64,000 bases of DNA, from the NCBI GenBank assembly GCA_964439435.1, contig CAYTOF010000002.1, positions 1 to 64,000 of the forward strand. Direction: 5' to 3'. The position numbers and the translations under genes were made by a program. Below the pieces are notes generated by a model. The model was not told where the DNA came from. It did not search any database and saw only the letters and a list, made by a program, of their open reading frames with translations. Every line of letters begins with the position of its first letter. Positions within the stretch are counted from its first letter, which is position 1. Origin of the DNA: CAYTOF01 sp964439435 (lineage in GTDB: Bacteria > Bacillota > Clostridia > Oscillospirales > QAMX01). This document shows positions 55,662 through 64,000 of this stretch, in pieces.

Positions 55662-56690
55662 CTAACCCTCAATTGCAAAGTAAATCAGTTTTGTAATAAG
55701 GTCTTTATATGGCAAACCAGAATGTTCAAATAGTTTTGGATACATTGAAATATCAGTAAAACCCGGAATTGTGTTTATTTCGTTAAAGACAATCGCATTG
55801 TCTGAGCGGCGCATAAAAAAGTCAACACGTGAAAGGCCACTACAATCGAGCAATTCATAAATTTGCAATGCTGTATTAGTTAGACGCTCTTTTGCTTCTA
55901 AAGGAATGTCAGGGTCGATGATTAGACCACTTGTGCCGTCAATGTATTTTGATTCATAGGTATAAAACTCTCGTGAAGGGATTATTTGACCGATACAAGA
56001 TGGGATCGGATTTTTATTGCCAAGTATGGCTATTTCAAGTTCATAGCCGTCGATAAACTCTTCCACCAAAACTCTTTGATCATAAATTGCTGCAAGCTTT
56101 AAAGCAGTATGCAGGCTGTTTTTATCCTTAGCTTTGGAAACTCCCACCGACGAACCGGTATTTGCCGGTTTTACAAAAACCGGGCATCCCAAAGTGAAGA
56201 ATATATTATTTGCGAAATCGTCACTGTATTGTTCGATCTGTTCTTTTTTAAGGGCAATAAAACGAGCTTGCTGTATGCCTTCATGGGCACAAATGAGTTT
56301 TGTGAAAATCTTGTCCATACATATGGCGCTTGCTGTCATTTTGCAGCCGACAAATGGAATGCCTGCAAGCGTAAGAAAGCCCTGTAGAGCGCCATCTTCA
56401 CCATTTTCGCCGTGTAATAAGGGAAATACACAATCAGGTCGTTTAAAAGAATCGCGAGATGGAGACCACAACATCAAATTATTATTTGGCAAATTGGCCC
56501 AGTCTCCATTTTTTATTTGATCAGGGGAGGCATCGGTTAAATACCAGTGTCCTTCTTTGGTTATTCCTGCAGCTGAAACCTCGAAAAGAGATTTGTCAAT
56601 ATTTTTAAGGACAGAGGCGGCGCTGGAGCAGGACACATCGTGTTCCGGAGACATACCTCCAAAAAGGACAAGTACCGAGAGTTTTGACAT
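55662..56690 (-). CDS. ddl: D-alanine--D-alanine ligase
   Basis: An ATP-grasp ligase of 342 residues that joins two D-Ala for the peptidoglycan stem. Seen are LFGGMSPEHDVSCSSA at the N-terminus, PVFVKPANTGSSVGVSKAKD for ATP binding, REFYTYESKYIDGTSG in the omega loop, and VFNEINTIPGFTDISMYPKL for metal binding. The Tyr/Lys omega loop marks a D-Ala-D-Ala enzyme, not a VanA-type D-lactate ligase. The start is the ATG at 56690 behind GGAGGT. Confidence 0.96.
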   Translation of the reverse strand: MSKLSVLVLFGGMSPEHDVSCSSAASVLKNIDKSLFEVSAAGITKEGHWYLTDASPDQIKNGDWANLPNNNLMLWSPSRDSFKRPDCVFPLLHGENGEDGALQGFLTLAGIPFVGCKMTASAICMDKIFTKLICAHEGIQQARFIALKKEQIEQYSDDFANNIFFTLGCPVFVKPANTGSSVGVSKAKDKNSLHTALKLAAIYDQRVLVEEFIDGYELEIAILGNKNPIPSCIGQIIPSREFYTYESKYIDGTSGLIIDPDIPLEAKERLTNTALQIYELLDCSGLSRVDFFMRRSDNAIVFNEINTIPGFTDISMYPKLFEHSGLPYKDLITKLIYFAIEG

Positions 56691-56718
56691 CACTATTACC
56701 TCCCAAATCATTCATATT

Positions 56719-56747
56719 ATAATATCATATTATGAATTCGGACGCAA
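56719..56747 (-). promoter_or_regulatory. Promoter of ddl-murI
   Basis: On the minus strand TTGCGT (56742-56747), a 17-base spacer and TATTAT (56719-56724), 28 bases before ddl. Confidence 0.6.
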
Positions 56748-56816
56748 GATATGTAGTCGCTTAGGTTACCGTTTGTATGGCAAATAAAACACAGTAAGGT
56801 ATAATTGTTAGTTGAT

Positions 56817-58187
56817 TTATTTCAAGCCCATTACGGCTTCTCTGAAAACATCGCCACGATGTTCAAAATTGGAAAACATATCAAATGAAGCGCTGGCAGG
56901 AGACAAGACAACAACATCGCCCTTGTTTGCGTGTTTATGTGCTGACTTTACTGCGTCAATCATATTTTCTGAAAATATTATAGTGGTATGTTGCTTGGAG
57001 TAGTGTGTCGAATTTTTTATTGCGTTTTCTATTTCAGATGCCGTTTCTCCAATCAGAATTACGCATTTTGCTTTCTGAGCAAGGAAGTCTCCCAATTCAA
57101 TAAAAGAGGTGTTTTTATTGCTTCCGCCGACTATAGAGACAATACCGCTTTTAAAGACAGACAGAGCTGCAATCGATGTAGCGGGGGTAGTGTCTTTAGA
57201 AGAATTATAGTATTTTATATTATTTAACTCTCGCACCAGTTCAAGGCGGTGTGGTACTCCGGGAAAAATTCTTGCTACATTTGCAATATTGTCATGAGAA
57301 GCAAGCTCTTTAACTGCGGCTGCCGCAGCCATGTAGTTTTCTGCGTTGTGTACACCTGGAAGTTTTATTTCTGACAATGGTATGATTTGTTTTCCTTGAA
57401 ACGTTATCACATCATCTTCAATATAAAAATCAGCCCTACTGTCGGTTTTTGAAAATGTAATTGTCTTTCCGTGAGACAGGGGCGCAAAAGACGACACTGC
57501 CTTACAGTCGAGATTTAGCACTAACACATCAGAGGGTGATTGATTTTCGAAAATATTCATTTTTGCACGCACATACTCTGTCATTGAGTTATGGATATCG
57601 AGATGATTGGGAGTAATATTTGTGACAACAGCAGTGTTGGGGGAGTGAGTCATGTCCATTAATTGAAAACTGGACAACTCCACTACACAAATATCATCTT
57701 TTTTCATATTAGGTATTTCAGATAAAAGTGGTTTACCGATATTCCCACCCAAAAAAACATTATGGCCAGTATCCTGTAAAATCAAAGAAATTAAAGTTGA
57801 TGTTGTTGTTTTTCCACTACTTCCGGTAATTCCTATAGTTCGGGTCGGACATAATTCAAAGAACAAATCCATCTCAGTGGTTATTTTTGTGCCCAGTGCA
57901 TGTGCGCGAGCCAAAGCCGGTGAATTTGGCAAAAGGCTGGGTGTGCGAAAGACAATTTCCTCATTTAAATTTGACAGATAATCGGGACCACTGACAAATC
58001 TAAAATTATACAATGCCATATACCTTGCAAGATGAGAGAGTGTGTCAATTGATTTTCTGTCATAAACAGTGATGCTTGCACCGACATCATGGAGTAATTC
58101 AATAAGGGGTATATTGCTGATTCCAGCACCCACTATTCCGATGTTTTTGCCAGAGAGTGAAGAAAAATAATTAGCAAACTTCGACAT
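56817..58187 (-). CDS. murD: UDP-N-acetylmuramoylalanine--D-glutamate ligase MurD
   Basis: MurD adds the D-glutamate made by MurI to UDP-MurNAc-L-Ala. The 456-residue protein opens with GKNIGIVGAGISNIPLIELL, has the ATP loop GITGSSGKTTTSTLISL near residue 119, NITPNHLDIHNSMTEYVRAK, and PGVPHRLELVRELNNIKYYNSSKDTTP. The length is normal. It lies upstream of ddl and murI, so three consecutive wall precursor genes are grouped. Confidence 0.97.
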   Translation of the reverse strand: MSKFANYFSSLSGKNIGIVGAGISNIPLIELLHDVGASITVYDRKSIDTLSHLARYMALYNFRFVSGPDYLSNLNEEIVFRTPSLLPNSPALARAHALGTKITTEMDLFFELCPTRTIGITGSSGKTTTSTLISLILQDTGHNVFLGGNIGKPLLSEIPNMKKDDICVVELSSFQLMDMTHSPNTAVVTNITPNHLDIHNSMTEYVRAKMNIFENQSPSDVLVLNLDCKAVSSFAPLSHGKTITFSKTDSRADFYIEDDVITFQGKQIIPLSEIKLPGVHNAENYMAAAAAVKELASHDNIANVARIFPGVPHRLELVRELNNIKYYNSSKDTTPATSIAALSVFKSGIVSIVGGSNKNTSFIELGDFLAQKAKCVILIGETASEIENAIKNSTHYSKQHTTIIFSENMIDAVKSAHKHANKGDVVVLSPASASFDMFSNFEHRGDVFREAVMGLK

Positions 58188-58258
58188 TGCGCATCCTTCC
58201 TTTTATGTATTGTCATTCAAAAATAGCAATGCACATCATGCTGCTTGTTTTTAAGTGA

Positions 58259-58287
58259 ATTATATCCTTTAAATATAAAAAATTCAA
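58259..58287 (-). promoter_or_regulatory. Promoter of murD
   Basis: On the minus strand TTGAAT (58282-58287), exactly 17 bases, and TATAAT (58259-58264), 72 bases before the start. Confidence 0.75.
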
Positions 58288-58320
58288 TGTGTAATATACT
58301 TACCATTTTGACAAAAAGGT

Positions 58321-58347
58321 AAAACCGGCACAGTGGCGGCCGGTTTT
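58321..58347 (-). terminator. Rho-independent terminator of secG
   Basis: Arms 58321-58329 and 58339-58347 form a perfect 9-bp stem around a 9-base loop. On the minus strand ACCTTTTTG follows shortly after. Confidence 0.75.
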
Positions 58348-58429
58348 TCTAATTGAAAGATATTAGAAATATATAAATCAGCTGGAGTGATCTGTCGAAA
58401 TCGTATAAAAAATGTACATGTGCAGTTTT

Positions 58430-58663
58430 TTAAAAAGCTGACAGTATGTTAAGCCCTATAGTAGCTATTACGAAAACAACGCCGGCTACGATAGTCAGCT
58501 TTTTCATTTTGGCATCAAAGTCACCGGTCTTTGATTTTGACAGGAAGGATTCCGCCGCCCCGCCTATTGAACCGAGTCCTTGTTTGCTTCCGCTTTGGAA
58601 GAGTATAGTAAGCACCAAAACAATAGAGCAAAGGAGCTGTATAATTGTAATCGCAATTCTCAT
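58430..58663 (-). CDS. secG: Preprotein translocase subunit SecG
   Basis: A 77-residue membrane protein with two helices, at residues 3-22 and 53-75. Between them is the family pattern QSGSKQGLGSIGGAAESFLSKS. SecG joins SecYE and stimulates export. Length and topology fit. It forms its own unit between a promoter and a terminator. Confidence 0.95.
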   Translation of the reverse strand: MRIAITIIQLLCSIVLVLTILFQSGSKQGLGSIGGAAESFLSKSKTGDFDAKMKKLTIVAGVVFVIATIGLNILSAF

Positions 58664-58710
58664 TCAAAACCACCCTTGAAATATTTAAGATAATAAAGTA
58701 TTCTTGTAGT

Positions 58711-58739
58711 ATGATAGCATATAATTAAGCTATGTGCAA
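58711..58739 (-). promoter_or_regulatory. Promoter of secG
   Basis: On the minus strand TTGCAC (58734-58739), a 17-base spacer and TATCAT (58711-58716). Confidence 0.55.
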
Positions 58740-58886
58740 GCAAAACAGGAACAATTTTATTTAAATGGCACTTTCGTCAGTTGTTATTTTCCTATATGAA
58801 AACTTATGGTATTGCTTTTTAAATTATGATAAACTTATGATGCGCAAAACACAGTGATTTGTGAAAAATTAGAGGAGGAATTTTTG

Positions 58887-59893
58887 ATGGAGTGCAAACA
58901 CTTTACAGTACATGAAGAAGAGGGTAAATTTGCATGATGGCCGGCAAATCATGGTATCTGATCATTTGGAGAAGAAATTGTCGTTGGGTTCACGCAGGGA
59001 ACTTTGGAAAAATCACGGGTAGAAGATGAGCATAAAATAGATTATTCAAAACCGAGTTATTCAAGACAGAGCCGTTCTCTTGATGGCGAAAAGACTTGGA
59101 TGATAGAAGAAATACCTGAACTTGGTAAAATCTCAAGGGATAGAATAACTGTTTTTAGTGGCAAATTAGACTTTTTGGATGCCGAAACAGCAATACGCTT
59201 TGTGCTTAAGGGTTTGGAGGCTGGGGCGATTTCACCGTTTTTCTATTCTAAAGACAGATGCAAAACATGGATTGGACCTTTTGAAACGCCTTCTATGGGT
59301 CTTTCGGGCATTTCTGCACGTACAGAGATTCTGCCTCTTTCGAAAAGTGAAGCATTGTTGTTTTTTGCATGTCCAAAAGCAGACGGACGGGAAGAATGTG
59401 CAGCTGTTGCAAAAATCAGCGAAGGAGGCCGTAGATTTGAGTTTTTATCTTATATCGGCGAAGAACCTCCGGGATTTACAATAATGCCTTCCGCCATCCG
59501 CCGTCAGAATGGCGAAATAATTGTTTTATTACGAGAAGATGACAGATATGACAATCCGAACCGAGGAGCTAGATTCCCTCAATTCATAAGCGCGGATGAG
59601 GGAAAAACCTCCGTCAATGAAATTTTCTACAGATGGTCGTTTATACCTGACATATGGATTTAGAGACAGTCCCCAAGGTGTAGCAATAAAGTACTCTGAC
59701 AATGAAGGAAGGACGTGGAGCAAACGTTATATGCTGAGAGATGATGGTGGAAATTACGATTTGGGATATACACGCATAACAGCACTGCCAAATGGGTAGG
59801 TCAATGCTAACAGCATATTATTATAACACCCATTTGGATGGTGTGCGTGATATTTCTGCGACGATATTAAAATCTAAAATTCGTTTTATGTGA
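58887..59893 (+). pseudogene. Sialidase-family (BNR/Asp-box) protein, decayed
   Basis: The start is intact: GAGGAGG, then an ATG at 58887 reading MECKHFTVHEEEGKFA. After that the frame is broken at least four times. Stop codons TGA stand at 58935-58937 and 58959-58961 within what would read FA-x-WPANHGI-x-SFGEEIVVGF. The frame shifts near 59600, where KFSTDGRLYLTYGFRDSPQGVAIKYSDNEGRTW continues in the next frame. It shifts again near 59797, where TAYYYNTHLDGVRDISATIL continues in the third frame. Asp-box-like repeats SLDGEKTW and SDNEGRTW are recognisable. Parts are also missing, since the restored protein is about 335 residues. The ancestor was probably a sialidase-like glycan hydrolase. Confidence 0.88.
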
Positions 59894-60154
59894 GACAACC
59901 AGATTGTTATTTAAAAATGACAAATCAAAATTCAAATTAAATGCAAATCCAAGCATTGATAAAGATGAAGCCGTTTGGAGGTTAATCTACAAGTTGTGCT
60001 GAAAAACCGCTTGCATTTGATCTGTCTTTCAGGGCCATTATAGTGTCCATGGAGATATAACGAATATTATATCTCCATGGACATTTCTATATTTAAGATA
60101 AATTAACACAAAAAGCGCCTCTGGGTTTTATATGAATGCCTTTCGCAGCATTGT
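59894..60154. other. Intergenic region, no gene seen apart from a hairpin
   Basis: The 261 bases between the pseudogene and the HAAS-like gene hold the hairpin at 60044-60083. The rest shows no gene that I can support; it may be further remains of the decayed locus. Confidence 0.5.
60044..60083. terminator. Strong hairpin, probable terminator
   Basis: Arms 60044-60060 and 60067-60083 form a perfect 17-bp stem with a 6-base loop. On the plus strand TTTCTATATTT follows. It could also stop the minus-strand gene at 60155. Confidence 0.65.
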
Positions 60155-61324
60155 CTATTTTGAATATGCCCAGTCTGTAAAATAAACACCAAGTGATTCA
60201 AGCAACTCCAGTTTTTGAACTTCGCACCTCTCCATAATTCCAATCAACGTCTTGAAATTCGGACTCTCTGTGCCGGCAGCCAATATAATTGAGACTCTTT
60301 TACGTGCATGTGTGACCGCATCATCTAAACCTGCGGTGTTAAATGGATTCTGTTTTTCTGGGTCAAAGGCGGGATGGTAGTATTTAACTAGCTCTGCATA
60401 GTCTGTATCATAAAGTTGAAATATATCTATCAAACTTGAAAGAGATCCGGTTATGACATCTGGAGCGCTTCGATAAATACTGCCATATTTTGAAACCAAG
60501 GCATCCATTTTCAGGGCATATTGAGCAAAATTGTCAATGGAATTTTGGTTGATATAGTTTTCATATTCTAAATTTAATGCGCTGATGATTGTCAAAGCGC
60601 TTGTGTCATAGTCATGTTTTAGTTTAAGTGTATATAAGGAAAAAAACAAAAAAGAGACAACAAGTAATATCAATGAAAATATACGCACAAATAAACCTGC
60701 TGTTTTGCTTAAAAACCTCTTAGAATACAACCACATCAAAGTTAAGGGGAAAAGAATGGCAATCAAAATGACCACAAAAAAAACTTCATGATTTGCATAA
60801 CTAAAAAACAAATCAAAAAAACTGCTTTTATCCTGTAAAGAGAGTTCGTATGTTTCTTTTATGGGGTAATATAAAAGCAGAAAGATTGGCACAAATACAG
60901 TAATTAAATTCAATAAGATGCTATGGAGTCTTCTATATGCGATAATACCTGCGACAACAGCTGAGAAAGCACAGAACAAATAAACAAGGTATTCAGGCTG
61001 TGGATATATTCGAAACATGACGAGCAAAGTGACCATCATTAGGGCTATCCCGGAGACATTCATAAAAAAACGATTGAAGAGCATAAGTCCGTCAACAGAC
61101 AAACCTGAACCTCTAAAGATTCTGCGATATTTCTTTGCTATTGCTGTATGAGGAGGTAAAGTCTTTACAGCTTCACGTTCAGACATACCTTGGTCAATTA
61201 GCACCCCAAGATCTCTGCTTATGTCGCCTCTTATTTGCTTTTCAATATAAGTTTCCTCTTGATGATATGGCACGTCACGGAGCACCAGCATCGTGTATAT
61301 TTCAGCAGGCGAATGGCGGGGCAT
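60155..61324 (-). CDS. Membrane protein with N-terminal HAAS-like domain, unknown function
   Basis: A 389-residue protein. The first 70 residues resemble the HAAS domain found with PadR-type regulators and permease prefixes: YIEKQIRGDISRDLGVLIDQGMSEREAVKTL then AIAKKYRRIF. About six hydrophobic helices follow at roughly residues 85-255. The C-terminal 130 residues are soluble, helical and without a known motif. The start is the ATG at 61324 behind GGAGG. It is divergent from miaB-mutS with overlapping promoters. No PadR gene is beside it. Confidence 0.65.
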   Translation of the reverse strand: MPRHSPAEIYTMLVLRDVPYHQEETYIEKQIRGDISRDLGVLIDQGMSEREAVKTLPPHTAIAKKYRRIFRGSGLSVDGLMLFNRFFMNVSGIALMMVTLLVMFRIYPQPEYLVYLFCAFSAVVAGIIAYRRLHSILLNLITVFVPIFLLLYYPIKETYELSLQDKSSFFDLFFSYANHEVFFVVILIAILFPLTLMWLYSKRFLSKTAGLFVRIFSLILLVVSFLFFSLYTLKLKHDYDTSALTIISALNLEYENYINQNSIDNFAQYALKMDALVSKYGSIYRSAPDVITGSLSSLIDIFQLYDTDYAELVKYYHPAFDPEKQNPFNTAGLDDAVTHARKRVSIILAAGTESPNFKTLIGIMERCEVQKLELLESLGVYFTDWAYSK

Positions 61325-61369
61325 ATTGATACCTCCCGCTAATATTGATCGTTTTTGACATATTATCAT

Positions 61370-61410
61370 ATTATACCGTTATAGTCAAATTTGGCCAAAT
61401 ATGTTATAAT
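61370..61410. promoter_or_regulatory. Overlapping divergent promoters with shared palindrome
   Basis: The plus-strand promoter for miaB-mutS has TAGTCA (61382-61387), 17 bases and TATAAT (61405-61410). The minus-strand promoter for the HAAS-like gene has TTGGCC (61393-61398), 17 bases and TATAAT (61370-61375). The perfect palindrome ATTTGGCCAAAT (61389-61400) lies in the spacer of the first and covers the -35 of the second. Confidence 0.6.
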
Positions 61411-61454
61411 ATAGGCGATGTGGAATCAAAGAGTTAGATAGATCAGAGGAAAAT

Positions 61455-62897
61455 ATGGCCAAGCAAACAATAAATGAATTTATTATCGATCATGATGAAA
61501 TAGATGTCGCAAAACAATATGAGCAGATGTCCTATGTGCGAAACTTGAATCAGAACATACACAATGGAAGTCCCTTGTGCTATATCGAGACATTTGGATG
61601 TCAGCAAAATGAAGCAGACAGCGAAATCATTAGAGGTATGACAACTGAGATGGGATATAAAAATGCCAAGTGTGCACAAGAGGCTGATTTGATCATATTC
61701 AACACCTGCGCTATTCGTGAAAATGCTGAGAACCGTACATACGGAAACATTGGATCTGTCTTAAAATATAAAAGACAGAACCCTGAATTGATAATAGCGG
61801 TTTGTGGTTGCATGGCAGGACAAAAACATACTGCAGAAAAAATAAAAAAGAGCTATCCTGATGTGTCATTGGTTGTCGATACACATGCATTATACCTTTT
61901 CCCTGAGCTTCTGGCAAAAGCACTTATGGACAACAGTCGAAGCTTTGCCTCCGGCAATGAAAAAGGCAGTATTGTCGAAGGAATGCCCAAGGAAAGAGAG
62001 CACAATGTCAAAGCATGGCTGTCAATAATGTATGGTTGCAATAACTTTTGCAGTTATTGTGTGGTGCCATATGTGCGTGGACGCGAACGAAGCAGATCCG
62101 TTGATGATATCCTAGCAGAGGCAAAAACCATTATTCAAAGCGATAGGAAAGAGATAACATTATTGGGGCAAAATGTAAATTCTTACAGAGGAAATACTAA
62201 AGGATTTGGATTTTCAGATCTTTTAAGAGAAGTAAATAGTCTTCCGGGAGAATTCTTAATCAGATTTATGTCGAGCCATCCAAAAGATGCATCGCATGAG
62301 CTTTTTGAAGTGATGGCAGAATGCGAAAAGGTGGCTCCGTTATTGCATTTACCTTTTCAATCAGGAAGCGACGCTGTGCTGAAACGAATGAACAGAGGCT
62401 ATACTGCGGGGTATTATCGAGAGCTAATAAATGCAGCGCGTGAAGCAATCCCAAATCTCACTGTCACAAGTGATGTTATCGTTGGGTTCCCGGGCGAAAG
62501 CGAAAAAGACTTTTTAGATACAATGAAGCTTGTTGAAGAACTCGAATTTGACTCACTTTTTACCTTTATATATTCACCACGTAAGGGAACCGCTGCTGAA
62601 AAAATGATTGACACGACACCTGTCAGTGAAAAATCACGGAGATTTTCAGAGCTATTGGAATTGCAAAACTCCATTTCGCATAAGAAACACTCACTGCTAG
62701 TTGGGAGCACTCAAAGAGTCCTTGTCGATGGCAGAGCAACAGAAAAACCGGGATATCTAACTTCGCGTACACCAGGTGGAAGACTTGTAATATTCGAAGG
62801 GAAAGATGAAAGTATTGGACACTTTATAAATGTAGAAATAGTTAACAATTCAACTTGGTCTTTTATAGGAAGATTGCCGATAAAGAGGACAAATTAG
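61455..62897 (+). CDS. miaB: tRNA-2-methylthio-N6-dimethylallyladenosine synthase MiaB
   Basis: A radical-SAM methylthiotransferase that modifies i6A37 of tRNAs. The 480-residue protein has the auxiliary cluster cysteines in YIETFGCQQNEAD, FNTCAIRENAENRTYGN and VCGCMAG. The radical-SAM CxxxCxxC is in MYGCNNFCSYCVVPYVRGRE near residue 195, and a TRAM domain lies at the C-terminus. MiaB is favoured over MtaB by the NTCAIRENAE motif and length. mutS follows at once, an arrangement common in Firmicutes. Confidence 0.97.
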   Translation: MAKQTINEFIIDHDEIDVAKQYEQMSYVRNLNQNIHNGSPLCYIETFGCQQNEADSEIIRGMTTEMGYKNAKCAQEADLIIFNTCAIRENAENRTYGNIGSVLKYKRQNPELIIAVCGCMAGQKHTAEKIKKSYPDVSLVVDTHALYLFPELLAKALMDNSRSFASGNEKGSIVEGMPKEREHNVKAWLSIMYGCNNFCSYCVVPYVRGRERSRSVDDILAEAKTIIQSDRKEITLLGQNVNSYRGNTKGFGFSDLLREVNSLPGEFLIRFMSSHPKDASHELFEVMAECEKVAPLLHLPFQSGSDAVLKRMNRGYTAGYYRELINAAREAIPNLTVTSDVIVGFPGESEKDFLDTMKLVEELEFDSLFTFIYSPRKGTAAEKMIDTTPVSEKSRRFSELLELQNSISHKKHSLLVGSTQRVLVDGRATEKPGYLTSRTPGGRLVIFEGKDESIGHFINVEIVNNSTWSFIGRLPIKRTN

Positions 62898-64000
62898 ATG
62901 AAATCAAAAAATGAGACATATACCCCTATGATGCGTCAATATCTTGCGATAAAAGAGAACAATCGAGATGCTTTTTTGTTTTATCGTATGGGTGATTTTT
63001 ATGAAATGTTTTTTGAAGATGCGGAAAAAGCATCAAAATTACTTGATCTTGTGCTTACAGGTCGTGACTGTGGAACTGATAAAAGAGCTCCGATGTGTGG
63101 CGTTCCGCATCATAGCGCTGAAGGATATATCAACAAATTGGTTTCAATGGGCCATAAAGTTGCAGTTTGTGAGCAACTGGAAGATGCAGCAGTAGCAAAA
63201 GGACTTGTAAAACGCGATGTTGTTCGGAAAATCACTCCCGGCACAGTTATGAGCACCAGTGTATTGGAAGAAAGAAAAAACAACTATTTGGCATCGATTG
63301 TTGTTGAGAGTGATCACGCCGGTCTGTGCTTTGCTGATGTGTCTGCCGGCACCCTGCGGGCGACAGAAATTAAATCGGATAAAAAAATCATTCAAAGCAT
63401 ATTGGATGAAATTTCAGCATATGCACCAAGTGAAGTAGTTTTAAATGATGGGGATGAAAAGGTAGCTGAGCTATTAAAAGAGCTTTCAGAGCTTTCAATA
63501 TACTGCCACCTGACAGACGAATCTTTGATCGATGAAGCTAAATATCTTGATAAAATTCCGGGTTTGAATAACAGCGCGAACAAGATTTCAAACGTGACAA
63601 GGCAAGCGATTTCTCAATTGTATTTTTATCTTGACGACATAGTTCGAGATGACTTAACACATATGCGAGAAATTGAACTTTATGGAATAGAAAGATATAT
63701 GGATTTACCGTCGAAAACCCGTAAATCCCTTGAATTGACCGAATCGCTTTCCGGAGGGACGAAAAAAGGGAGCTTACTAAGCACACTAGATAAAACGAAA
63801 ACCGCGATGGGCAGTAGGTTATTACGGACCTGGATAGAGCGCCCATTGGCGGAATTACCGGAAATAACGAGAAGGCAAAATGCGGTTTCTGAATTATTGA
63901 CTGATACTGTTTTAAGAAGTGAACTTTGCAACAATCTTGCCGGCATACAGGATGTCGAAAGAATCATGGGCCAAATTGCCTATGGAAGTGCAAATGCGAG
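62898..64000 (+). CDS. mutS: DNA mismatch repair protein MutS (partial, cut by the window edge)
   Basis: MutS recognises mismatches and small loops. The gene starts with the ATG at 62898, directly after the miaB stop and behind GAGGA. The first 367 codons are present. The mismatch-binding domain has TPMMRQYLAIKENN and FYRMGDFYEMFFEDA with the F-x-E mismatch wedge, then RAPMCGVPHHSAEGYINKL and CEQLEDAAVAKGLVKRDVVRKITPGT. The core domain begins with LELTESLSGGTKKGSLLSTLDKTKTAMGSRLLRTWIERPL. The ATPase domain lies beyond the window. Confidence 0.96.
   Translation, partial: MKSKNETYTPMMRQYLAIKENNRDAFLFYRMGDFYEMFFEDAEKASKLLDLVLTGRDCGTDKRAPMCGVPHHSAEGYINKLVSMGHKVAVCEQLEDAAVAKGLVKRDVVRKITPGTVMSTSVLEERKNNYLASIVVESDHAGLCFADVSAGTLRATEIKSDKKIIQSILDEISAYAPSEVVLNDGDEKVAELLKELSELSIYCHLTDESLIDEAKYLDKIPGLNNSANKISNVTRQAISQLYFYLDDIVRDDLTHMREIELYGIERYMDLPSKTRKSLELTESLSGGTKKGSLLSTLDKTKTAMGSRLLRTWIERPLAELPEITRRQNAVSELLTDTVLRSELCNNLAGIQDVERIMGQIAYGSANA

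Noticed and set aside
58935..58961. TGA codons in the sialidase-like gene as recoded tryptophan or selenocysteine
   Set aside because: TGA ends many intact genes here (for example murC and hisG), and the same gene has two frameshifts, so plain decay is simpler. No SECIS-like element was seen.
1..64000. CRISPR arrays, insertion sequences, integrases, phage or toxin-antitoxin genes
   Set aside because: I looked for regularly spaced repeats, transposase or recombinase motifs and small paired genes, and found none that I could support.

Overview
The window looks like a chromosomal contig from an anaerobic, low-G+C Firmicute of the Clostridia type, probably an uncultured one from a metagenome. 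Supporting signs are a SpoVT-type sporulation regulator, a GerMN protein, VanW and ABC-F proteins, pyrophosphate-type phosphofructokinases, ECF vitamin-transporter S components, RecD2, short-form HisG with HisZ, and strong SD motifs (GGAGG) with many TTG/GTG starts. A run of ten Ns at 3432-3441 shows that it is a scaffold. No rRNA, tRNA, CRISPR array, insertion sequence or phage gene was found. This is mostly core chromosome rather than an accessory island.

Layout. 1-7200 (mainly minus): cysE-mnmA operon, a PPi-type phosphofructokinase, a gene start cut by the N gap, then aminotransferase-trpS-DUF1015. 7500-12241 (plus): AEC permease, ECF S component, recD2, ComF-like protein. 12256-16192 (plus): MreB-like gene, murC, uxaC behind a consensus promoter. 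16456-18126: VanW/G5 wall protein. 18209-21322 (minus): GH38 alpha-mannosidase. 21763-26508 (plus): asnS, ECF S component, aspartate-type aminotransferase, purB. 26660-30376: two zinc-ribbon membrane proteins, a second PPi-type phosphofructokinase, an SGNH hydrolase. 30477-37027: histidine operon hisZGDCB-F-I-E behind a perfect promoter, lacking hisH and hisA. 37075-40128: amidohydrolase, SIS isomerase/deglycase and PfkB kinase, probably a small sugar-catabolic unit. 40235-41820: PrsA/SurA-like lipoprotein and spoVT. 41969-45509 (minus): ComEA-like HhH protein, response regulator, histidine kinase, GerMN protein. 45685-49814 (plus): D,D-carboxypeptidase, ABC-F ATPase, YdcF-like protein. 49892-58187 (minus): a frameshifted Gfo/Idh oxidoreductase, homocysteine S-methyltransferase, argS, DUF1934, murI, ddl, murD. 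Then secG (minus), a decayed sialidase-family pseudogene (plus), a HAAS-like membrane protein (minus), and miaB followed by mutS running off the right edge.

How it works together. Peptidoglycan synthesis and remodelling dominate: murC, murD, murI, ddl, a D,D-carboxypeptidase, MreB, VanW and YdcF. Translation and tRNA modification follow: trpS, asnS, argS, mnmA, miaB. Histidine biosynthesis is nearly complete. Sugar use is represented by PPi-dependent glycolysis, uxaC, alpha-mannosidase and the SIS/PfkB unit. I found no clear new defence or mobile system. The best leads are the missing hisHA, the sugar unit with its inverted repeat, the MtrAB-LpqB-like signalling operon, overlapping divergent promoters with a shared palindrome before miaB-mutS, and two genes in different states of decay.
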